DNA from: Chrysophaeum taylorii
Lineage: Eukaryota; Sar; Pelagophyceae; Pelagomonadales; Pelagomonadaceae
Length of the DNA stretch: 64,000 nt
NCBI GenBank assembly: GCA_029834535.1
Contig: JAQMWT010000376.1
Location: 33,388 to 97,387, forward strand
Direction: 5' to 3'
Each line of letters opens with the position of its first letter. The first letter of the stretch is position 1. Under the pieces are notes generated by a model. That model was not told the origin of the DNA, did not search any database, and saw nothing but the letters and a program-made list of their open reading frames with translations. The position numbers and the translations under genes were made by a program. Of this stretch, positions 58,351 to 64,000 are shown piece after piece.

Positions 58351-60720
58351 TCACGAAGTGAGGTAAAGAGCACGAAGCCGGAGGAAGGAAGGAGCTTCCG
58401 TACTGCGGGTGAAAATATCGCTAAGATTGTTAAGGCGGGGTATGTGCTTGAGATCGATGATGTGGTTGCGATGGTACTCGGCGGTACTGTAAAAGCGAAT
58501 GTCAATATGGCGGGTGCGCCGTGTGAGACATTGGAGACGAACTTGGGTGACGGTGGTGCTATTATCAACATACATTGGGACCGTGTGACGAGGGAGATCA
58601 AAGTCATCAAAAAGTTTGAGAAGCCAAGAGAGCTCAGCAGTAGCAGCGTAAAGAGCAAGCAATTCGGCTTCGAAAGAAGAACGAGCAAGTAAGTATTGCG
58701 AGCGGGAGCAGTAGGCTATCATAGAACCAGCAAGGAGAAAACAAAAACCAGTTGTAGAGTGGCGGTCATCAGGGTCGTCGGCCCAGCTGGAGTCGGAATA
58801 ACCACAGAGATGAAGGGTAGAATCGCGACCAAGAATAAGGGCAAGATCCTGAGTACCGTTGAGGTAACGCAGAGTGTGGGATAAAGCGTGCCAGTGGGGT
58901 TTACCAGGATTGTGGGAAAAACGCGCACACTGATTGACGGACCAAGTGATATCAGGGCGAGTCATGATGGAGATGAAGAGGACACAGCCAACAATACGGC
59001 GAAAAGGGATGCGTGCCATGAAAATGTGATCTGGAGAACCAGGAGCCGGACAATCAGCCGCAGAAAGATGAAGACCTTTGGGAGCGGGAGTGAGTTCAGG
59101 TTTACTGTTGATGAAGCGATGTTCGGTAAGGATTTCACGGATAGCATGGGATTGGTCAAGAGTGAGGGTTCTCCGAGGGCGATCACGCGTAATGCGAAGA
59201 CCAACGTAAGAGGTGAGATCGAGTTCATTGACGTCAGTGAAAGCGCGGAAACGGAGGAAAAAAAAGGCTTGGTAATGGCCAATGCAGTGAGGAGGGTGCG
59301 CTACAAGAAAGATCATCGACGACCAAAACAAGACGGAGGACCACGGTAGAATTGAGCACGAGCTTGTAATGGCAAGTGTCACCAGATCCGCGGACGAAGC
59401 CACAATCATTGAGAAGGAAGCGTTCCAAATAAAGCCACCAATTGCGACAAGCTTGTTTGCAACCATACCAAGAGCGACGGAGCTTGTAAACGATTTTGGA
59501 ACCATCGGTGGGTTGGCGAGGAGCATAGTAGATGTCTTCGTCAATGGGAGCTTGAATAAAAGCGGAGCTAACATCCAACTTGTGCAAATCCCAGTCACGA
59601 ACAGCGACAAAGGTCAGAAAGAAACGGATCGTGACGATGTTGGCAACTGGTGAGTAGGTGTCATGATAATCAATGCCGTGAACCTGGGTGTAACCGCGGA
59701 CGACAAGGCGAGCCTTGTACGATTTAAAGCGGCCAGAGTCATACTTCTTGCGGAGGATCCACTTGAGGGTACAAATGTTGCCAGAAAAAGTCTGAGGGAG
59801 GCGAATCACATCCCAACAACCAAGTTGACCAAGAGAGCTGTATTCTTTAGCGATGGCTTGCAACCAACCAGGACGCTCAGGATTGGTCGGAGCTAAAGCT
59901 TCACGTAAATGGGTGGAAGTGATAGTGGTTTCGTCAAGGTCTGAATACTGGGACATTTCTTCGGAAGCAGAGTAATAAACGTGTGCATGAGGATCAACAA
60001 GGGTGCTAGCTAAACAAAGGGGAAGGAAGACATAATGAACTAACAAACGAAAGCTAACAGAAGAGACATACAAAGAGTGACAGGGGGAAACAGAAGCGAC
60101 AGAGGAAACAGAATGGCCCGTATCGACATCAGAATGGCCCGTATCAACATCGGAATGGCCCGTATCAACATAATGGCCCGTATCAACATCAGAATGGCCC
60201 GTATCAACATAATGGCCCGTATCAACATCAGAATGGCCCGTATCAACATGAGAATGGCCCGTATCAACATTGTAACAGGATGAAACATGGCCCGTAAAAA
60301 AGTTTGTTGATTTGTCGACTTTGCGCGGTCGGCCCCGTTTGGCACGACGTAATGGTGCACGTTTCGTATTGGCCGGTAACATTGTAGTCAGTGACGTTTG
60401 TGGGGTGATCAGTCCCGATAAGGCCGGCTCCGGAGCATCAAAAAGAGAAGATATTGGGTTGACGGCCGAAGATAGACGAGGGTCGTAATAAAACAAGTCA
60501 GGAAAACGAGAATCTACGAGAGACGGAGGAAGGGGTTGGGTGGACAGTGACTTACGCAGAGCGAAATTTTCGTCAAAAACAACATCAATCGAGGTGTGGA
60601 TGACAGGACCCGTGGGGCGTTGAAGCAATATGCGATATCCAGGGCCGGCAGAGGGATACCCAATGAAGATACCGTTATAGCTTTGGTAGGCCATTTGTCG
60701 CCAGTGAGAATTGCAGCAGG
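58351..60720 (-). pseudogene. RT and RNase H of element 3
   Basis: First frame to about 59310: post-integrase SYNGIFIGYPSAGPGYRIL, a repeat-bearing linker, then RVT_2 blocks KWILRKKYDSGRFKSYKARL, VVRGYTQVHGIDYHDTYSPV, LHKLDVSSAFIQAPIDEDIY and VLVVDDL. An extra base in the A-run at 59308-59310 (plus strand) moves the rest into a second frame: VGLRITRDRPRRTL, MARIPFRRIVGCVLFISIMT, RNase H YSDSSWADDPDDRHSTTGF, EAELLALYAATAELSWL, YVDNSTT, ending at 58351. Compared with elements 1 and 2 it lacks 18 bp coding VWPPEG after DEDIY. Confidence 0.85.
60111..60275 (-). repeat. in-frame minisatellite in the pol linker of element 3
   Basis: About eight units of 18-21 bp (AATGGCCCGTATCAACAT with or without CAG) on the plus strand, coding VDTGH(S/Y)(D) repeats between the integrase and RT; absent from elements 1 and 2. 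Confidence 0.85.
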
Positions 60721-61560
60721 ACAGCCCCAAACACGAAGAAAATCGACACGCGGGAGTGTTTCATGTAGCATTTCATATGGCGTCATATATCCAGGATTAG
60801 AGGCATTTGGCATACGCTCAGAGATGAAGTCAGCCGTTTCCATGGCCCAACGCCAAAAATCAGGTGGACGGTGCGCATGTACCAAAAGAGTGCGAGTAAT
60901 ATCCGCGGTTGCACGATGAGAGCGTTCCACAACACCGGAAAAAGCGTGAGCTTGTGAAGTTTTGGACTGTGCTGCCGGAGCGCGCCGAAGCGCAATATTG
61001 TTGCCCAGACAGAAGGTTTCGAATTGGCCCATAAGAGAGCGGTCACGATCGGTGTAGATGAGGGCAACGCGATATCCGAATGGGCGAACCACGGTAGACA
61101 GAAAAAGTTCGAGTTGTCGAGCGTTCGTAAGGGCATCGTGTCGTGGAGCAAAGTAACGCGTGCGGCGGCGCGTATGATCATCGACAAACGTGAGGATCGC
61201 GCGATCGTGATATATGTAGGATGGGACGCCAGCAAACATGAGATCGGCGTGGATAATAAGATAGGGCGCAACGGCACGTGGACGAGACAAAGGCTCGGAG
61301 GAAGGACGAAGTGGAAGCATGAGCTTTACGTTGGCCAACATGCGCAGCATGCATTTTACCGAGAGCACAAGCAGGACAAAAGAAAGCGACGCGGAGCTCG
61401 GGAAAAACGGTGCGCCGACAGGAAGAGAAGACAAACGCCGAAGATAGGCAGGATTATAATGACCAAGACGAGCATGCCAAAGATCGAAAGTTAGTTGAGT
61501 GCGTTGAGACACAGCGGGAAACGCACAAGGATCATGGACACGAGGGAAGAAGAAAATGCC
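60700..61560 (-). pseudogene. integrase of element 3
   Basis: One frame covers the pre-integrase zinc-binding part (LWHARLGHYNPAYLRRL, about 61480) and the rve core: Asp in IIHADLMFAG (about 61245), Asp in LIYTDRDRSL (about 61045) and Glu in GVVERSHRATADI (about 60925), the D-D-E triad. The frame ends about 60694 at a T-run (plus strand) where the RT frame takes over. Confidence 0.85.
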
Positions 61561-61889
61561 ACAAAAGGTGAAACGTAGTCCGTGTAGGGCGCAGCGGTCG
61601 TATTGCCGATCCAACAGACGATCAAAAGAAGACCACAGCGACGAAGCAGGGGAATAACGTGATGCGTTTGGCGGTGACGTAAAATACGTTGCGGATAAGC
61701 AGGATCAACGGCCTGAATGGTGTGGCAATCGTAACCAACTTGTTCAAGGGAATGATCCGAAAGAATCCGTTTGTCACCAAGGCCAGGAGAGATGAGGGTA
61801 TGCGGAAACGCGACATGTATACCATGAGGGGCGGAGAGAGTGGGTGCAGGAGAAGGAAGACCACGATTGTCAAGAGGACCAATTGAAGG

Positions 61890-62060
61890 GACGTTAAGTG
61901 AGCAGTGCCAGAACCGGAAACAGAGCCAGTGCCGATAGCAGAAGTGATGGAATGCTGTTGAGTGTTGTCCAGGTCAGTGAAGCCAGCGGGAGAATTAAAA
62001 GGCTGACGTTGGCGCCGGTATCATAGACAACGAGACGAAGGTTGGTGCTGTGAAGGTAGT
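61890..62060 (-). pseudogene. aspartic protease region of element 3
   Basis: LRLVVYDTGANVSLL contains the retroviral-type DTGA active site (about 62012-62022). The frame changes a few codons later at an A-run (61997-62000, plus strand), after which PAGFTDLDNTQQHSI continues in another frame. Confidence 0.75.
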
Positions 62061-62065
62061 CACGC

Positions 62066-63308
62066 TCACGAGCGGTGAGCAGAGCGGTAAGGGCGTTGGT
62101 GGAGGAAAGGACTTGGTGAATGGAGGGGGAGATGGAAAGAAGGTGGAAATTGTAGAACGGTAGGTGGGTGCAGAAAGGGATGGGTCAGGAAGGGTGACAG
62201 CGGTGGAAGGCGGGACAGAGGGTGTGGTGGAGGGTGGCAACGCAAGAAGCGGCGGAGAGGATTGAGATGGTGGCAAGGGTGGATTGGGATGAAAAGATGG
62301 TGTTGGTAGAAGGGTGGATGGGGCCTAGGTGGGTATTGGGGAGTGGACCGAGGTGGGTATTGGGAATGCAACCGACGTGGGTATTGGTGTTGATGCCGTG
62401 GGCGGGCGGTAGCTTGTGAGTGCAAATAGCGCTGACGCTTATGACAATCATTCTGGTGATGGCCAGGAATACCACAAAAGTGACAAAGATCAGTATGGCG
62501 TTGGCGCTTGCGATGAAAACCACGTGAAGATGAAGGTGGGTGACGGAATGATGATCGAAAGAGGGGCGTGGGCTAGAACGTTGTTGAGAGCGCAAAGCAT
62601 TGAAGCGATGAAAATACTTTTCAGAAGGATGGCGACCATAAAAGTTGGAGCGTTCACGATGATGGGGACTTTCACGGAACGTAGCATGGACGTGCATAGA
62701 CTTGGTCTGAAGATAATCAAAAACTTTACTGTGGAGGCGATCAACGAAACCATCATATGTGCGCAATTTAGGATCAAGTGCAATGAGATCTTTAGACAAG
62801 AGCGAGTCGGGGATTTTCGTTGGAGCAGCTGCAATGCAGTTGAGTCAGGGAAATCTTGATGATGCCGAGCAACTTGAACACCAGTGATGAACTTGTTAAG
62901 AAAGGACTCAAGTTCATCGATGTTATTGCACACCAAGGAATGCAATGAAGCAATTGCAGACTGAGCGACACGATCTCCATGACCCATGTAAACATCAGTA
63001 ATGCGTTTGTAAAGCCGCGTGAAGTTCATATCGCGGTTTTCACGGATATCCGCACGATCAGTATCATGCATTGGTAGTGCCATGAAGAGTGCACTGTACC
63101 AGCGTTGCTGCTTGAGACCAAATTCTTCTTCAGAGCAGCCAGAAGCGGAAATGCTAGTCCAAGTGTCAGTGGTCAAGATAATGCGATCACCGGTGGAAAT
63201 GATCATGTTTTCCAAGCGCCGGGCCCAAGGGTGAAAAAGATGTCGCTCACCACTGAAAGCATCGAGTTTTTGCGAAAGCTTGCTATCCTTAATTTCGATC
63301 GAGGACAT
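62066..63308 (-). pseudogene. gag of element 3, frame-broken
   Basis: Starts at ATG 63308 (MSSIEIKDSKLSQKLDAFSG). Copia-type gag helices: LENMIISTGDRIILTTDTW, LYKRITDVYMGHGDRVAQSA, SFLNKFITGVQVARHHQDFP. The frame changes at a T-run (62814-62817, plus strand) and again near 62530. The nucleocapsid zinc knuckle CHFCGIPGHHQNDC (Cx2Cx4Hx4C) is in the third frame at about 62430-62475. Beyond it the sequence is Pro/His-rich. Confidence 0.8.
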
Positions 63309-63410
63309 GATAAACGATAACGAACCGAACACGTAGCAATGAACTGAAGCCGAGGAGGAGTCGCTGTTGTCCGGGAAGTCAAGCGGTCGTGCGACCGTGA
63401 CGGACACCAG

Positions 63411-63419
63411 CTGCTACCA
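63411..63419 (-). promoter_or_regulatory. primer-binding site of element 3
   Basis: TGGTAGCAG immediately inside the 5' LTR, complementary to the CTGCTACCA 3' end expected for initiator tRNA-Met; the same sequence follows the left LTR of element 2. Confidence 0.8.
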
Positions 63420-63515
63420 TGTTACGAATGGTATGAGGCGTTAGACTAGCGATAGGAGAAAGACGTAAGGATACTGGATACGTGGTGCAGGGGTAAGTGT
63501 CATAGCTTCTTCACA
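63420..63515 (-). repeat. 5' LTR of element 3
   Basis: 96 bp; sense strand starts TGTGAAGAAGCTATGACA and ends TTCGTAACA. Identical to the other LTR over its whole length. Confidence 0.95.
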
Positions 63516-63520
63516 AGTCA
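63516..63520. other. target-site duplication, right copy (AGTCA)
   Basis: Matches 58052-58056 exactly. Confidence 0.9.
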
Positions 63521-64000
63521 CACCTCAGCGAGAGGCCAGTATTCATAGGTCGTCGTCGCACGTCGTCGTCATCATACGTCATCATTTTGCGGCGCGCAAG
63601 ATTTCTGACCCCGACCGAACGATGCCCCCCCTTGAGGGGGGGGAGGGACCTTCAGCAGCGAAAGCGCATCGCGACAAGCGTACAGAGGAACACCAGGTAG
63701 CTGTGAAACAAAGGCGACGCTGCTGCAGAGGCTCGCTCGAAGGGGGGGCTTCTTCCAGCCGCGACCAGCTGCGAGGAAAGAGAGCCAAGTCCCTCAGGGA
63801 CAACGGTGGAGTGCGTGACGACGAGGACGACGTACACAATGAGGTGATGTCAGAAGCAGAACCGGTCAGAGGCCACCTCCTGTCAGAAGTACCGACCCGA
63901 GTGACCTCCGCGTCGACGCGACCGATATTAAGAATCCAAGTAATTTGTGTGGACTCGACGCGCCTTCGACCCGCAAGAGTAGTAAGAGCTCCTAGCGCGG
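63521..64000. other. end of window, no supported gene
   Basis: GTC/CGT-rich sequence (63550-63585), a palindromic CCCCCCTTGAGGGGGGG at 63626-63643, and a plus-strand frame open to the window edge from about 63780 (SLRDNGGVRDDEDDVHNEVM) that may be the start of something beyond but shows no motif. Confidence 0.35.

Larger units (their letters stand above)
58057..63515 (-). mobile_element. Ty1/copia LTR retrotransposon, element 3, recent insertion
   Basis: 5459 bp on the minus strand, with identical 96-bp LTRs at both ends and a perfect 5-bp target duplication AGTCA (58052-58056 and 63516-63520). LTR ends are TG...CA in the sense direction. The primer-binding site TGGTAGCAG lies next to the 5' LTR. 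Order gag (with zinc knuckle), protease, integrase, RT, RNase H, as in Ty1/copia. It is the only one of the three copies with an integrase. Despite its youth the coding region is split by several one-base frame changes, most at homopolymers. Confidence 0.95.

Overview
The window is nuclear DNA of a small, gene-dense alga. Genes are long GC3-biased open frames, mostly without introns, on both strands. Many microsatellites and three Ty1/copia LTR retrotransposons lie between them. Evidence for a heterokont (stramenopile) phototroph: N-termini that look like signal peptides followed by plastid transit sequence (30512 and 49455 genes, PPOX), a chloroplast-type protoporphyrinogen oxidase, an algal/cyanobacterial-type DUF4336 protein, and Orai-like channels of the kind known from algae and oomycetes but not land plants. 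A pelagophyte-like picoalga would fit; this placement is inference.

Layout. 1-5.4 kb: degenerate coding-like DNA, a poly-Gln protein, an ORC6-like replication factor. 5.4-15.9 kb: DUF4336 protein, alpha/beta hydrolase, a relic of a reverse-transcriptase ORF, TLC-domain protein, spinster-like MFS carrier, DOT1-like methyltransferase, separated by repeat-rich gaps. 15.9-22.5 kb: a sparse stretch, then a GDA1/CD39 apyrase overlapping a small convergent gene. 22.5-27.1 kb: decayed copia element 1. 27.3-51.1 kb: a compact block of host genes: GT90 glycosyltransferase, J-SAM-CCCH protein, plastid membrane protein, ankyrin-TRP channel, an unknown protein, eS6, a glycosyltransferase, an AIRIM/C1orf109-like protein, a J-domain/SDHAF2 fusion, a head-to-head pair of Orai-like genes with zinc ribbons, a 1587-residue glycosyltransferase/SGNH/Cas1 acyltransferase fusion, a SAM methyltransferase and two membrane proteins. 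51.2-56.1 kb: decayed copia element 2. 56.3-57.9 kb: PPOX with frame breaks. 58.1-63.5 kb: copia element 3, with identical 96-bp LTRs and a 5-bp target duplication.

Themes. Protein glycosylation is prominent (GT90, the 36966 glycosyltransferase, the GT-SGNH-Cas1 fusion). Ribosome biogenesis (eS6, AIRIM-like) and calcium/ion entry (TRP, two Orai-like genes) also appear. Neighbouring genes are packed with 10-60 bp between them or overlap slightly. Two introns could be defined, of only 37 and 47 nt. Most unusual are the multi-domain fusions and the Orai-like pair. In the right-hand 13 kb, frame breaks coincide with homopolymer runs, so sequence error must be excluded before anything there is called a pseudogene.
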